Origin: Caulobacteraceae bacterium
Lineage (GTDB): Bacteria; Pseudomonadota; Alphaproteobacteria; Caulobacterales; Caulobacteraceae
Assembly (NCBI GenBank): GCA_027487945.1
Contig: JAIYCQ010000011.1
Location: forward strand, 1 to 64,000
DNA length: 64,000 bases
Direction of reading: 5' to 3'
Shown here: positions 43,505-52,980 of the stretch, piece by piece
Numbering within the stretch: the stretch's first letter is position 1
How the letters are laid out: each line of letters starts with the position of its first letter
The notes under the pieces: model-generated
What the model saw: the letters and a program-made list of their open reading frames with translations, nothing else
Told to the model about the DNA's origin: nothing
The model's database searches: none
Made by a program: the position numbers and the translations under genes

Positions 43505-44401
43505 ATGCGTCTAAGGCATATTGAAGTGTTCCACGCGGTGTATGCGCACGGGTCGATCTCGACCGCGGCGCGGGCGCTGAACGTGTCACAGCCATCGGTC
43601 TCGAAGGTGCTGAAGCACGCCGAGGACCAGCTGGGCTTCGACCTGTTCCGGCGGGTGAAGGGGCGCTTGGCGCCCACCGATGAGGCCCACGCGCTGTTCC
43701 GTGAGGTGAAGGAGGTCTTCGAGCGGCTCGACTCGCTCAAGCAGGCCGCCCGCAACCTTAAGCTCGGCGAGGGGGGGCATATCCGCGCCGCCGTGCTGCC
43801 GGCGTTGGGCCTGGGCGTCGCGCCCGAGGCGGTGGCCCGGTTCCGGGCGGCGCATCCCACGGTGACCTTCGACTTCCGCACCCTGCACTATGACGAAGTG
43901 CTGCGCGGCCTCTACGAGCACGAGGTCGATATGGCGCTGGCCTATGACGCCATCCAGCACCCGCGCATCGCCAACTTCCAGATCGGGACCGGCGAGCTGA
44001 TGCTGATGTTTCCGCGTGGAGAGTTCGGGGCGAACGCCGCCGAGCGGCTGGACCTGGCCGAGCTGGAAACGCGCGAATACATCGGCTCCGGCGCCACCGG
44101 CCCGGTCAGCGAGATCTTCAACCGCGAAGTCGAGGAGCGTGGCCTGACGATCAATGAGCCGGTGACCTGCAGCACCTTCTACATGGCTGCGTCGCTGGTG
44201 CGGAACGGCGTCGGGGTGGCGGTCGTCGACGAATTCACCGCCCGGGCCGACCCGTCCGACAAGGTCGAGTTCCGGCCGCTCGATCCGCCGCTCAGGTTCG
44301 GCGTCTACTGCATGCATCTGGAGGACCGGCCGCTGTCGAACCTGTCGGAGAACTTCATCAGGACGATGGGCCAGGTGCTGGCGGAGAAGAGCGGGGGGTA
44401 G
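43505..44401 (+). CDS. LysR family transcriptional regulator
   Basis: The 298-residue regulator has the N-terminal winged HTH (MRLRHIEVFHAVYAHGSISTAARALNVSQPSVSKVLKHAEDQLG) and a periplasmic-binding-like effector domain. It is 161 bases upstream of dgcN on the same strand. DgcN/DgcA clusters are controlled by a LysR protein called DgcR in marine bacteria, and this gene is positioned to be that regulator. The effector would then be D-glutamate or a derivative, which is inference from context. Confidence 0.88.
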   Translation: MRLRHIEVFHAVYAHGSISTAARALNVSQPSVSKVLKHAEDQLGFDLFRRVKGRLAPTDEAHALFREVKEVFERLDSLKQAARNLKLGEGGHIRAAVLPALGLGVAPEAVARFRAAHPTVTFDFRTLHYDEVLRGLYEHEVDMALAYDAIQHPRIANFQIGTGELMLMFPRGEFGANAAERLDLAELETREYIGSGATGPVSEIFNREVEERGLTINEPVTCSTFYMAASLVRNGVGVAVVDEFTARADPSDKVEFRPLDPPLRFGVYCMHLEDRPLSNLSENFIRTMGQVLAEKSGG

Positions 44402-44562
44402 GCTCTGTCGCCAGTTCCGCTCATCCCGGCATTCGGCGGGGTGAGCGAAACAGAGGGACAGCCCCATAGCTTTTCTTCGTAGGGCAGACCCGCATCTGAA
44501 TTCGACGCCGGGCGGCTCGATCGCGATGGTCCGGCCATCGAAACCAGCCGCCCGAGCCGTCC

Positions 44563-45600
44563 ATGATCTCCTCGCCCTACCTCCTGTACCTTGGCGCCGC
44601 GACCGATCCGCTGGCGGTGAAGACCGCCCGCGGCGTCGCCGAGTGGCGGCCGCAGCTCTGCGTCGGCCAGCGCCGGCTGCCGGGCTGCGCTGTCAGCCTG
44701 GGCCTTGCGGATATGACGGTGATCGAGGCGGCGGCGCGGGGCGCCCGCACGATGATCATCGGCGAGGCCAACGCCGGGGGCGTGCTGAGCGTCGCCGCCG
44801 TGCCGGAGATCGTCGCGGCGCTGGAGGCCGGTCTTGATGTGGCCAGCGGCCTGCACCAGCGGCTGGGCGATGTCCCGGCCATTCGCGAAGCGGCCGAGCG
44901 CCTTGGCCGCAAGCTGTTCGACGTGCGCCAGCCGCCGGCCGACCTGCTGGTCGGCCAGGGGACGCCGCGGTCGGGGCGGCGGCTTCTGACCGTCGGCACC
45001 GACTGCTCGATGGGCAAGATGTACACCTCGCTGGCCCTGGAGCGGGCGATGCGCGCGCGCGGGATCAAGGCTGACTTCCGGGCAACCGGCCAGACCGGCA
45101 TCCTGATCGCCGGCGAGGGGGTTGCGGTCGACGCCGTGGTGGCGGACTTCATCTCCGGCGCCGCCGAAAGGGTCTCCCCGGCCCGCCATGACGGCGGCTG
45201 GGACATCATCGAGGGGCAGGGCTCGCTCTTCCATCCCTCCTACGCGGGGGTGTCGCTGGGGCTGCTGCACGGCAGCCAGCCGGACGCGCTGGTGCTCTGC
45301 CATGAGCCGGGCCGACCCCATATGCGCGGCGTGCCGGGCCATCCGGTGCCGGGCCTGAAGGAGACGCTTGAGCGCAACCTCGAGGCCGCTCGCCTGACCA
45401 ACCCGGATGTCACAGCCGTGGGCGTGGCCTTCAACACCTCGGCCTTCAGCGACGTCGAGGCCGCCCGTCTCTGCGCCGAAGCCGCCGCCGAACTCAATCT
45501 GCCCTGCCAGGACCCTGTCCGGATGGGCGTCGACCAGATCGTGGACACCCTGCTGTCATGCTTCGAAGCTTCGTCGTCTCACGCCGCCGCTGGCCGCTGA
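44563..45600 (+). CDS. dgcN: N-acetyltransferase DgcN (DUF1611)
   Basis: The 345-residue protein has the DUF1611 pattern with a P-loop-like site GTDCSMGKMYTSLALE and LLVGQGTPRSGRR. DgcN acetylates D-glutamate, the first step of a recently described D-glutamate utilisation path whose partner DgcA is a racemase of the acetylated product. ATGQTGILIAGEGVAVDAVVADF and EGQGSLFHPSYAGV are further family blocks. The stop overlaps dgcA by 43 bases. The function is taken from the family name; the N-terminal half is less conserved. Confidence 0.88.
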   Translation: MISSPYLLYLGAATDPLAVKTARGVAEWRPQLCVGQRRLPGCAVSLGLADMTVIEAAARGARTMIIGEANAGGVLSVAAVPEIVAALEAGLDVASGLHQRLGDVPAIREAAERLGRKLFDVRQPPADLLVGQGTPRSGRRLLTVGTDCSMGKMYTSLALERAMRARGIKADFRATGQTGILIAGEGVAVDAVVADFISGAAERVSPARHDGGWDIIEGQGSLFHPSYAGVSLGLLHGSQPDALVLCHEPGRPHMRGVPGHPVPGLKETLERNLEAARLTNPDVTAVGVAFNTSAFSDVEAARLCAEAAAELNLPCQDPVRMGVDQIVDTLLSCFEASSSHAAAGR

Positions 45601-46559
45601 AGGCGCCCTTCCGCATCTCGCGGGGCGTCAAGACCGCGGCGGAGACGGTGATGGTCGAGTTGCGCCGCGGCGCGGCGGCCGGCCGGGGCGAGTCCGTGCC
45701 CTATCCGCGCTACGGCGAAAGCGTCGAGGCGGTCGTCGCGCAACTGGCGACGGTCGCCGCCGCCTTCGAGTCGGGGATGCCGGACGACGCCGTAACCGCC
45801 ATGCTGCCGCCCGGTGCGGCCCGCAACGCCCTGGACTGCGCCCTCTGGGACCTGCGCGCGAGAGAGAGCGGGCGCTCGGTGGCGGCGATGACCGGCCTCG
45901 CGCGACCTGGGCGCCTCGCCTGCGCGGTGACCGTCAGCCTCGACGAGCCGGACGCCATGGCCGCGGCGGCCCGGGCCATCGCCGACGCCCCGGTGGTCAA
46001 GGTCAAGCTCGACGCCGACCGGGTGGAGGAGCGACTGCTCGCTGTAGGGCAGGCGGCGCCCAATTCGCGACTGATCATCGATCCCAACGAGGGATGGACC
46101 ATCGACATCCTGCGCGATGTCCGCCCCCTGCTCGCCCGCCTCAATATCGCTCTGATTGAGCAGCCCCTGCCCGCGGGCGAGGACGCGGCCCTGGCCGGGT
46201 TCGACCCGCCGGCGCCGGTCTGCGCCGACGAGTCGGTGCACACGGTAGCGCAGATGCAGGCCCTGAAGGGGCGCTATCAGGCGATCAACGTCAAGCTGGA
46301 CAAGGCCGGGGGCCTGACCGCGGCGATCGCCTTGCTGGCTGAGGGTCGGCGGCTTGGCTTCACCATCATGACCGGCTGTATGGTCGGGTCGTCCCTGGCC
46401 ATCGCGCCGGCCCTGCATATCGCCGGCGCCTCGGATTTCGCGGACCTCGACGGCCCCTGGTGGCTGGCGGAGGACTGGCCCGACGGGGTGACGCTCGCGG
46501 GCGGCTGGATGAGTCCGCCCGGGCGCGGATTCTGGGGAGAACCCGGCGAGGTTGTATAG
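45558..46559 (+). CDS. dgcA: N-acetyl-D-glutamate racemase DgcA (enolase superfamily)
   Basis: The 333-residue enolase-superfamily protein has the Lys acid/base pair in VVKVKLD and INVKLDKAGGL, and metal ligands in LIIDPNEGW (Asp), LIEQPLP (Glu) and VCADESV (Asp/Glu). It sits in the dipeptide-epimerase/muconate branch. Together with DgcN it would convert N-acetyl-D-glutamate to the L form. The ATG lies inside the end of dgcN (43-base overlap), so the pair is translationally coupled. A dipeptide epimerase role is the main alternative. Confidence 0.9.
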   Translation: MLRSFVVSRRRWPLKAPFRISRGVKTAAETVMVELRRGAAAGRGESVPYPRYGESVEAVVAQLATVAAAFESGMPDDAVTAMLPPGAARNALDCALWDLRARESGRSVAAMTGLARPGRLACAVTVSLDEPDAMAAAARAIADAPVVKVKLDADRVEERLLAVGQAAPNSRLIIDPNEGWTIDILRDVRPLLARLNIALIEQPLPAGEDAALAGFDPPAPVCADESVHTVAQMQALKGRYQAINVKLDKAGGLTAAIALLAEGRRLGFTIMTGCMVGSSLAIAPALHIAGASDFADLDGPWWLAEDWPDGVTLAGGWMSPPGRGFWGEPGEVV

Positions 46560-46574
46560 CGTCTGGTTATGCCA

Positions 46575-46590
46575 TTCCGAAGCGTCGGAA
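46575..46590. promoter_or_regulatory. Inverted repeat upstream of the TonB-dependent receptor
   Basis: TTCCGA-AGCG-TCGGAA is a perfect 6-base inverted repeat, 104 bases before the receptor start. It could be bound by the LysR or XRE regulator of this locus; no second copy was found in the cluster by eye. Confidence 0.35.
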
Positions 46591-46693
46591 AGGCTCCGGT
46601 TATTGGCTGGAGTCGGACGAACGGCGATCCTGCCAGAGACGGCGCAGGACAGGGTGGAATGCCCGCCTGCGCGCACAGAGGGGGTTACGGGAC

Positions 46694-49600
46694 ATGTCCC
46701 ACAAGATCATCACGAGCCTTAAGTTCGCCCTGCTCGCGGGGGCGTCGCTCATCGCGACCAACGCCTGGGCGCAGGACGCCGGCGCCGAGGGAACCGAGGT
46801 CGAGGCCATCACGGTCATCGGCAGCCAGATCAAGGGCGCCAAGATCGATACCGCCCTGCCGGTGACCCTGGTCAGCGAGGACGATGTCGTCGCCACGGGG
46901 GCCGTCTCCGGCGATGAACTGTTCCGGGCCATCCCGCAGGCGGGCGACGTGCAGTTTCAGGAAGCCCGCACCACCGGCAACCTGAATGACGCGCGCGGCG
47001 ATGTGGCGTCGCTGAACCTGCGCAGCCTCGGCACCGGCAACACCCTGATGCTGCTGAACGGTCGCCGTTCGGTCATGCACCCGGGCACCCAGACCGAGAA
47101 CTTCGTTCCCGTCACCACCCCCAACACCAACTCCATTCCGGTCTCCGGCGTGAAGCGGGTCGAGGTTCTGCGCGACGGCGCGGCCGCCATCTACGGGACC
47201 GACGCCGTGGCCGGCGTGGTCAACACTGTTCTGGACACCCGGTTCGAGGGGCTCCGCATGGAGCTGCAGGGCGGCGGGTCGGAGGGCACCGGCTACCGCG
47301 AGGGTCTGTTCACCGTGAAGGCGGGCGCCGAGCTCGACGACGGCACGCGCGTGACCTTCTTCGGCAGCTACACCGGCCGCACCCGGATGAACGCCAGCGA
47401 GCGCGACTACTCCGCCAGCGAGGACCACCGCCCCGGCGTGGTCGGCACGCCGTGGGAAGGCAGCACCGCATTCGACAACCGCTCGACCTCCAGCCCCTGG
47501 GGTTCGTTCAGCGTGGTCGGCCTGACCTCCAGCACCTCGTCGCTGCAGGTCAAGCAGAGCGGCATCAACCTGACCGCCAGCGGCGTGTTCCATATCGAGC
47601 CGGTGGCCAACGCCCTGACCCAGACCGGCGGCTGCAACAGCACCCTGTTCGGCGCCGGCGACATCTGCATCCGCACCGGCGTCACGACCAACACGGCCCA
47701 GCGTCCGCTGCGCTACGACGAGAACCCCGACCGCACGCTTCGGGGCAGCGTCGAGCGGACCAACCTGTTCACCACCATCGAACGGGATATCACCGCCGAC
47801 ATCCTGTTCTACGGCGAGATCGGCTACTACCACTCGCTGTTCAACGGCAGCCGTGAGCAGTCGGCCCCGCTGTCATCGGCGCCGATCAGCATCGCCGCCA
47901 ACGCCTACTGGAACCCGTTCGGTCCGACCGGCAGCCCCAACCGCCTCGCCAACCTGACCAATGTTCCGGCCGGCGGCCTTGCGCTGAACATGACCACCTA
48001 CCGGCCGGTCGACACCGGCCCGCGCAGCTATACCGTGACCGATGACAGTATCCGTCTGCTCGGCGGCCTGCGCGGCAACTGGAACGGCTGGGACTGGGAT
48101 ACCGCCTTCGTCTATTCCGAGGCGCGCACCAAGGACCAGACGCGCAACGCCATCAGCAACACCCTCTTCCAGCAGGCGGTGTCGCGGACGACCTCCGACG
48201 CCTACAACCCCTTCAACGGCGGCTCGCAGGGCGCCTTTTCGCTCGGCGACGGGACGCCCAACAGCCGGGGGACGATCAACTCGTTCCTGATCAACGTCTA
48301 CCGGATCAGCGAGACCTCGCTGGCCCTGTGGGACTTCAAGGTCTCCAACCCCGATCTCTACCAGCTGCCGGCCGGCCCGCTCGGCATCGCGGCCGGCGTC
48401 GAGGTCCGGCGCGAGACCTTCCTGGATGACCGCGACGATCGTCTCGACGGGACGATCACTTACACCAACCCCATCTCCGGCATCACCTACGGCACGGACG
48501 TGATGGGCGCGAGCGGCTCTCCCGACGTCGAGGGCGACCGCAATATCGGCTCGCTTTACGTCGAGCTGGCGATCCCGGTGATCTCACCCGAAATGAACAT
48601 CCCGTTCGTCGAGGAAGTCAGCCTGCAGGTGGCGGCGCGTGACGAGTACTATTCCGACTTCGGCAACGTCCTGAAGCCGAAGGCGGCCCTGCTTTGGAAG
48701 GTCGGCGCCGGGTTCGCCGTGCGCGGCTCGGTCTCGCAGAGCTTCCGGGCCCCCAACCTGCCGCAGTTCTACAGCGACGGGACCACGGTCGCGAACACCC
48801 GCACCGACTGGGCGGCCTGCCGGATCAACAATCCGCCGGCTCCGCCCCCGGCGACCCCGCCGACCTGCACCTCCGCCAGCACCCTGGAAGTGCGGAGCGG
48901 CAATGAGGACCTGATCCCGGAAGAGGCCGACAACGCGACGGTCGGCTTCGTCTACGAGCCCGCGTTCATTCCGCAGGAGTACGGCCAGCTTCTGATCACC
49001 GCCGACTACTGGCAGATTCGCCAGAAGAACGTCATCGGCGTGCTCGGGGCCGCCAACCAGATCGCCTACGACTATCTGCTGCGGCTGAACGGCGGCTCGA
49101 ACCCGAACGTCGTCCGCAATGCCCCCACCGGCCTCAATACGGTCGGCACGATCGACTACGTGAACGACGTCTATGTGAACCTGCAGCCCCGGATGATCGA
49201 AGGCCTCGACGTAACCGTCGAGTACGACCTCGACGACACCGCCTTCGGCGACTTCAACTTCAAGCTCAACGGGGCCCAGCTGCTGGGCTACGACCAGAGC
49301 CCGGGCGAGATCGAGAAGATCCTGATCGAGGCGATCAACGACGGCACCCTGGTCGGTCCGACCGTCGCCAGCGCCGGCAGCCGGGTCGCCATCGACGGCT
49401 ATCCGGAGTTCCGGGCCACGGCGACCATGACCTGGCGCAAGGACGGCTGGGGCGCGGGCCTGTTCGTCAACTACGTGGGCGCGGTCTACGACACCGGCCC
49501 GGCGCAGGTGGACAACCGCTACTACGAGCTCGAAGCCTGGACGACGGTCAGCCTCTACGGCCAGTACGCCTTCAAGGACGGCATGCTGGACGGCTCCACC

Positions 49601-49729
49601 GTCCGTGTCGGGGTCCGCAACCTCGAGGACAAGGACCCGCCGCTGGCCTCGAACAACTTCGGCTACCTGGGCGCGCTGCACAACTCGACCGGCCGCTACT
49701 GGTACGCTTCGCTGAGCAAGCGCTTCTAG
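46694..49729 (+). CDS. TonB-dependent outer-membrane receptor
   Basis: The 1011-residue protein has a signal peptide (MSHKIITSLKFALLAGASLIATNAWA), a TonB-box-like segment (EVEAITVIGSQI), a plug domain (SLNLRSLGTGNTLMLLNGRR; VEVLRDGAAAIYGTDAVAGVVN) and a beta-barrel ending in the aromatic C-terminal YWYASLSKRF. It imports a ligand too large for porins, using TonB energy. Its place between dgcNA and the symporter/GGT genes suggests gamma-glutamyl peptides or another glutamate-containing compound. The receptor type is otherwise not diagnosable. Confidence 0.95.
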   Translation: MSHKIITSLKFALLAGASLIATNAWAQDAGAEGTEVEAITVIGSQIKGAKIDTALPVTLVSEDDVVATGAVSGDELFRAIPQAGDVQFQEARTTGNLNDARGDVASLNLRSLGTGNTLMLLNGRRSVMHPGTQTENFVPVTTPNTNSIPVSGVKRVEVLRDGAAAIYGTDAVAGVVNTVLDTRFEGLRMELQGGGSEGTGYREGLFTVKAGAELDDGTRVTFFGSYTGRTRMNASERDYSASEDHRPGVVGTPWEGSTAFDNRSTSSPWGSFSVVGLTSSTSSLQVKQSGINLTASGVFHIEPVANALTQTGGCNSTLFGAGDICIRTGVTTNTAQRPLRYDENPDRTLRGSVERTNLFTTIERDITADILFYGEIGYYHSLFNGSREQSAPLSSAPISIAANAYWNPFGPTGSPNRLANLTNVPAGGLALNMTTYRPVDTGPRSYTVTDDSIRLLGGLRGNWNGWDWDTAFVYSEARTKDQTRNAISNTLFQQAVSRTTSDAYNPFNGGSQGAFSLGDGTPNSRGTINSFLINVYRISETSLALWDFKVSNPDLYQLPAGPLGIAAGVEVRRETFLDDRDDRLDGTITYTNPISGITYGTDVMGASGSPDVEGDRNIGSLYVELAIPVISPEMNIPFVEEVSLQVAARDEYYSDFGNVLKPKAALLWKVGAGFAVRGSVSQSFRAPNLPQFYSDGTTVANTRTDWAACRINNPPAPPPATPPTCTSASTLEVRSGNEDLIPEEADNATVGFVYEPAFIPQEYGQLLITADYWQIRQKNVIGVLGAANQIAYDYLLRLNGGSNPNVVRNAPTGLNTVGTIDYVNDVYVNLQPRMIEGLDVTVEYDLDDTAFGDFNFKLNGAQLLGYDQSPGEIEKILIEAINDGTLVGPTVASAGSRVAIDGYPEFRATATMTWRKDGWGAGLFVNYVGAVYDTGPAQVDNRYYELEAWTTVSLYGQYAFKDGMLDGSTVRVGVRNLEDKDPPLASNNFGYLGALHNSTGRYWYASLSKRF

Positions 49730-49761
49730 GCCCCCATCGGGTTGAGGACGCCACAGGTGAG

Positions 49762-49804
49762 TCCGCGGGGCGGCGCCGTCATGACGGCGGCTCCGCCCCG
49801 CGGA
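49762..49804. promoter_or_regulatory. Long hairpin after the TonB receptor
   Basis: TCCGCGGGGCGG (49762-49773) is the exact complement of CCGCCCCGCGGA (49793-49804), and the loop holds the perfect palindrome GCCGTCATGACGGC (49775-49788). A near-perfect extended stem results. No T-run follows, so partial termination, mRNA stabilisation or processing between receptor and symporter is more likely than a full terminator. Confidence 0.65.
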
Positions 49805-49941
49805 GAGTCTGCCGGGCCGTGGGCGGGCGCCAGATGGGCTCTCGTCAACGGTCGTCCGGCGATTGAAGATGGATGTCCGACTCTGGCGCTCACCGGCAAT
49901 GGCCTGCGCCGTCCCGCCCATCCTGAATGGAAGCGCCCTGC

Positions 49942-51246
49942 ATGACTGAAACCTCCAATCCCCCCGCGGACGCGCCGAAGAAGCCCGGCGTCCTCGGCAG
50001 CATCGCCGGGCTGTGGTTCGCGATCCCGCTGTGGCAACGGATCCTCGCGTCCCTGCTGGCCGGCGGGATCGCCGGCTACCTTTGGGGCCCGGGCGCCGCC
50101 TCCATCAAATGGATCGGCGACCTGTTCGTTCTGCTGATCCGCATGGCGGTGATCCCGCTGGTGCTGGTCACCATCGTCTCCGGCGTGGCCGCCCTGGGCG
50201 ACGCCCGCCGCCTGGGGTCGATCGGCGTCAAGACGCTGCTGCTCTATCTGTTCACCACCTCCATCGCCGTGGTCGTGGGCCTTTCGCTCGGGACCTTCGC
50301 CCAGCCGGGCGTCGGCGCCGATTTCTCGGCCGCCACGCCGCAGGTTCTGAACGCCACCGAGTCGGTGGGGCTGAAGATCACCGACGTCGTGCCCGCCAAC
50401 GTCTTCAAGGCGCTGGCCGACGGGGCCCTGCTGCCCACCATCTTCTTCGCTCTACTGCTGGGCGCGGCGATCCTGGCCACCGGTGAGAAGGGCAAGCCGA
50501 TGGCCGTCCTCTTCGAGTCGGCTTCCGAGGTGATGCTCAAGGTCGTGGCCATCATCATGGAGCTGGCGCCGTTCGGGGTCTTCGCCCTGATCGCAACGGT
50601 CATGGGAACCACGGGCCTGAAGGTTTTCGCCAGCATCGGCGTGTTGGCCCTCTGCGTGCTGGCCGGGTCGATGTTCCAGACCTTCGTCGTGCATTCGCTT
50701 GTCGTACGCCTGATGGCCTGGCTGCCCGTGGTTCCCTTCTTCCGCGGTATCACCGACGCCATGCTGGTGGCCTTCTCCACCTCGTCGAGCTCCGCCACCC
50801 TGCCGGTCGCGATGCGGGTCGCGGAAGAGAACCTCGGTATCAAGCCGGCCGTCGTCTCCACGGCGCTGCCGTTGGGCACCACGGTCAGCATGGACGGCAC
50901 CGCCCTCTACATCGGCCTGCTGGCCACCTTCGCCGCCCAGGCCTTCGGCGTGCAGCTGAGCCTTGAGCAGTACCTGCTGATCGGGGTGACCACGGTGATG
51001 GTCGCGGTCGGCACCGCGCCGGTGCCCTCGGCCTCGCTGTTCATGCTGGCCGGGGTGCTGACGACATTCGGCATCACGCCGGAGCAGACGGCAATCCTGG
51101 TCGGCTTCATCCTGCCCTTCGACCGGATCCTCGACATGATCCGGACGGTCCCCAACAACACCAGCGACCTCGCCGTGGCGACGGTGGTGGCCCGTTGGGA
51201 GAACGAGATCGATGTCGAGGTCTACAAGTCTTCCAAGGATGTCTGA
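49942..51246 (+). CDS. Dicarboxylate/amino acid:cation symporter (DAACS family)
   Basis: The 434-residue carrier has the family's serine-rich signature STSSSSATLP and the binding-site block GTTVSMDGTALYIGLL, FILPFDRILDMIRTVPNNTSDL. Eight or more membrane helices are evident. DAACS members import glutamate, aspartate or C4-dicarboxylates with Na+ or H+. RTVPNNTSD near helix 8 keeps an Arg at the position that distinguishes amino-acid from dicarboxylate types in GltP/GltT, favouring neither firmly. Context points to glutamate. It is followed three bases later by the first GGT. Confidence 0.92.
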   Translation: MTETSNPPADAPKKPGVLGSIAGLWFAIPLWQRILASLLAGGIAGYLWGPGAASIKWIGDLFVLLIRMAVIPLVLVTIVSGVAALGDARRLGSIGVKTLLLYLFTTSIAVVVGLSLGTFAQPGVGADFSAATPQVLNATESVGLKITDVVPANVFKALADGALLPTIFFALLLGAAILATGEKGKPMAVLFESASEVMLKVVAIIMELAPFGVFALIATVMGTTGLKVFASIGVLALCVLAGSMFQTFVVHSLVVRLMAWLPVVPFFRGITDAMLVAFSTSSSSATLPVAMRVAEENLGIKPAVVSTALPLGTTVSMDGTALYIGLLATFAAQAFGVQLSLEQYLLIGVTTVMVAVGTAPVPSASLFMLAGVLTTFGITPEQTAILVGFILPFDRILDMIRTVPNNTSDLAVATVVARWENEIDVEVYKSSKDV

Positions 51247-51249
51247 CCC

Positions 51250-52980
51250 ATGCGCCTGATCCGTTTCTGGCTGGCGGCCCTCGCGGCCCTGTCGGTGGCC
51301 ATCGCGCCGCTGGCCCAGGCCCAGCCGCAACGCCGCCAGCTCCTCGAGTACCCCTCCATCCACCATCCGGTGGTGGGGACGCGAGGGATGGTGGTGAGCC
51401 AGAACGCGATCGCCACCGAGGTCGGGGCCGAGATCCTGCGCAAGGGGGGCAACGCCGTCGATGCGGCGGTGGCCGTGGGCTTCGCCCTGGCGGTCACCCT
51501 CCCCAGGGCCGGCAACATCGGCGGCGACGGCTTCATGCTGGTCCACATCGCCGAGACCGGCAAGACCGTCGTCATCGACTTCCGCTCCGTCGCGCCGGCC
51601 GCGGCGACCCTGGCCATGTTCGTCAACAACAGGGGCGAGGAAACCACGCGTGCCTCTCGGGGCTACCGGGCCTCGGCCGTGCCGGGCACGGTGGCCGGCC
51701 TGGCTCTGGCGCACAGGCAGTACGGCAAGCTGCCCTGGAAGGACGTGGTCATGCCGGCCTGGCGGCTGGCGGCGGAGGGGGTCGTCCTGACGCCGGACGA
51801 GGCCTTCGTCTTCGGCTGGGCCCAGGAGCGGATGACCGAGAGCGCCGCCGGACAGCGGACCTTCTACAAGGCGGGCGGCGAGCTCTACAAAGCCGGTGAG
51901 ACTCTGAAGCAGCCTGACCTCGCCTGGTCCCTGAAGCAGATCGCCGACCATGGGGCCGACGCCTTCTACAGGGGCGAGATCGCCCGCCGCTTCGCCGCCG
52001 ACATGAAGGCCAACGACGGCCTCATCACCCTTGAGGATCTCGCCGCCTACAGGCCGGTGGTGCGCGAGCCGCTGATGGGGACCTATCGCGGCTACACCGT
52101 GGCGACCACGCCGCCGGCCAGCGCCGGCGGGGCCACCCTGCTGCAGATGCTCAACACCCTGGAACACTTCGACCTGAAGGCGCTCGGCGGCGCCGGCTCG
52201 TCGGGCGCGCTGCATGTGATGGCCGAGGCCATGAAGCTGGCCTATGCCGACCGCTACCGTGTGCTGGGTGACACCGACTTTGTGAAGGTCCCGCTGAAGG
52301 GCTTCACCTCGAAGGCCTACGGGGAGGAGCGCGCCCGGCTCATCGACGTCGAGAAGGCCAAGCCCGCAAAGGCGATGGGCGCCGGCGACCCCTGGAAGTA
52401 CGAAAGCCCCAGCACCACCCACTACAGCGTCGCTGACGCGGCCGGGAACGTGGTCAGCACGACCTACACCCTCGGCGCCGACTTCGGCTCGGGGGTGATG
52501 GTCGAGGGGACAGGCTTTGTCCTCAACAACCAGATGAACAACTACAGCCATGAGCAGGCATTCGAGGCCGCGGCGGAGGGCGAGCCGGCGCCGCTGAACG
52601 CCATGGCGCCGGGCAAGCGGATGCTGTCGACGATGATGCCGACCATCGTTTTCAAGGACGGCAAGCCCTGGCTGATCACCGGCACGCCCGGGGGCAGCAC
52701 CATCATCGACACCGTGCTGCAGGTGATCGTCAACGTCATCGACTTCAATCTGAACGTCGCCGAGGCGACGCATCAGCCGCGGATCTTCCAGGCGGCGACC
52801 GACACGCTCGAGGTCGAGCCCAACTTCAATCCGGATACGGTCGCGGCGCTCCGCGCCAGGGGCCATCCGGTCAAGACCGCCGAGACCATGGGCAGCGCCC
52901 AGTCCATCATGATCGACAAGGGCCTGTTCCTGGGCGCCGCCGATCCTCGCCGTCCGGGCGCGCTCGCGGTGGCGCCGTGA
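51250..52980 (+). CDS. ggt: Gamma-glutamyltransferase 1 (altered donor pocket)
   Basis: This 576-residue, periplasmic (signal MRLIRFWLAALAALSVAIAPLAQA) Ntn hydrolase matures by cutting before T389 in STTHYSV, the nucleophile. The Arg in VIDFRSVAP, which holds the donor carboxylate in E. coli, is kept, and PGGS forms the oxyanion side. Two pocket residues differ: the Asp of NNQMDDFS (E. coli D433) is Asn (NNQMNNYS), and the double Ser of LSSM is LSTM. It overlaps the second GGT by four bases (GTGA). Confidence 0.93.
   Translation: MRLIRFWLAALAALSVAIAPLAQAQPQRRQLLEYPSIHHPVVGTRGMVVSQNAIATEVGAEILRKGGNAVDAAVAVGFALAVTLPRAGNIGGDGFMLVHIAETGKTVVIDFRSVAPAAATLAMFVNNRGEETTRASRGYRASAVPGTVAGLALAHRQYGKLPWKDVVMPAWRLAAEGVVLTPDEAFVFGWAQERMTESAAGQRTFYKAGGELYKAGETLKQPDLAWSLKQIADHGADAFYRGEIARRFAADMKANDGLITLEDLAAYRPVVREPLMGTYRGYTVATTPPASAGGATLLQMLNTLEHFDLKALGGAGSSGALHVMAEAMKLAYADRYRVLGDTDFVKVPLKGFTSKAYGEERARLIDVEKAKPAKAMGAGDPWKYESPSTTHYSVADAAGNVVSTTYTLGADFGSGVMVEGTGFVLNNQMNNYSHEQAFEAAAEGEPAPLNAMAPGKRMLSTMMPTIVFKDGKPWLITGTPGGSTIIDTVLQVIVNVIDFNLNVAEATHQPRIFQAATDTLEVEPNFNPDTVAALRARGHPVKTAETMGSAQSIMIDKGLFLGAADPRRPGALAVAP

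Noticed and set aside
50452-52866. An 804-codon minus-strand open frame over the symporter and GGT1
   Set aside because: Antisense to two clear genes, His/Arg/Gly/Asp-rich repeats without any family motif.
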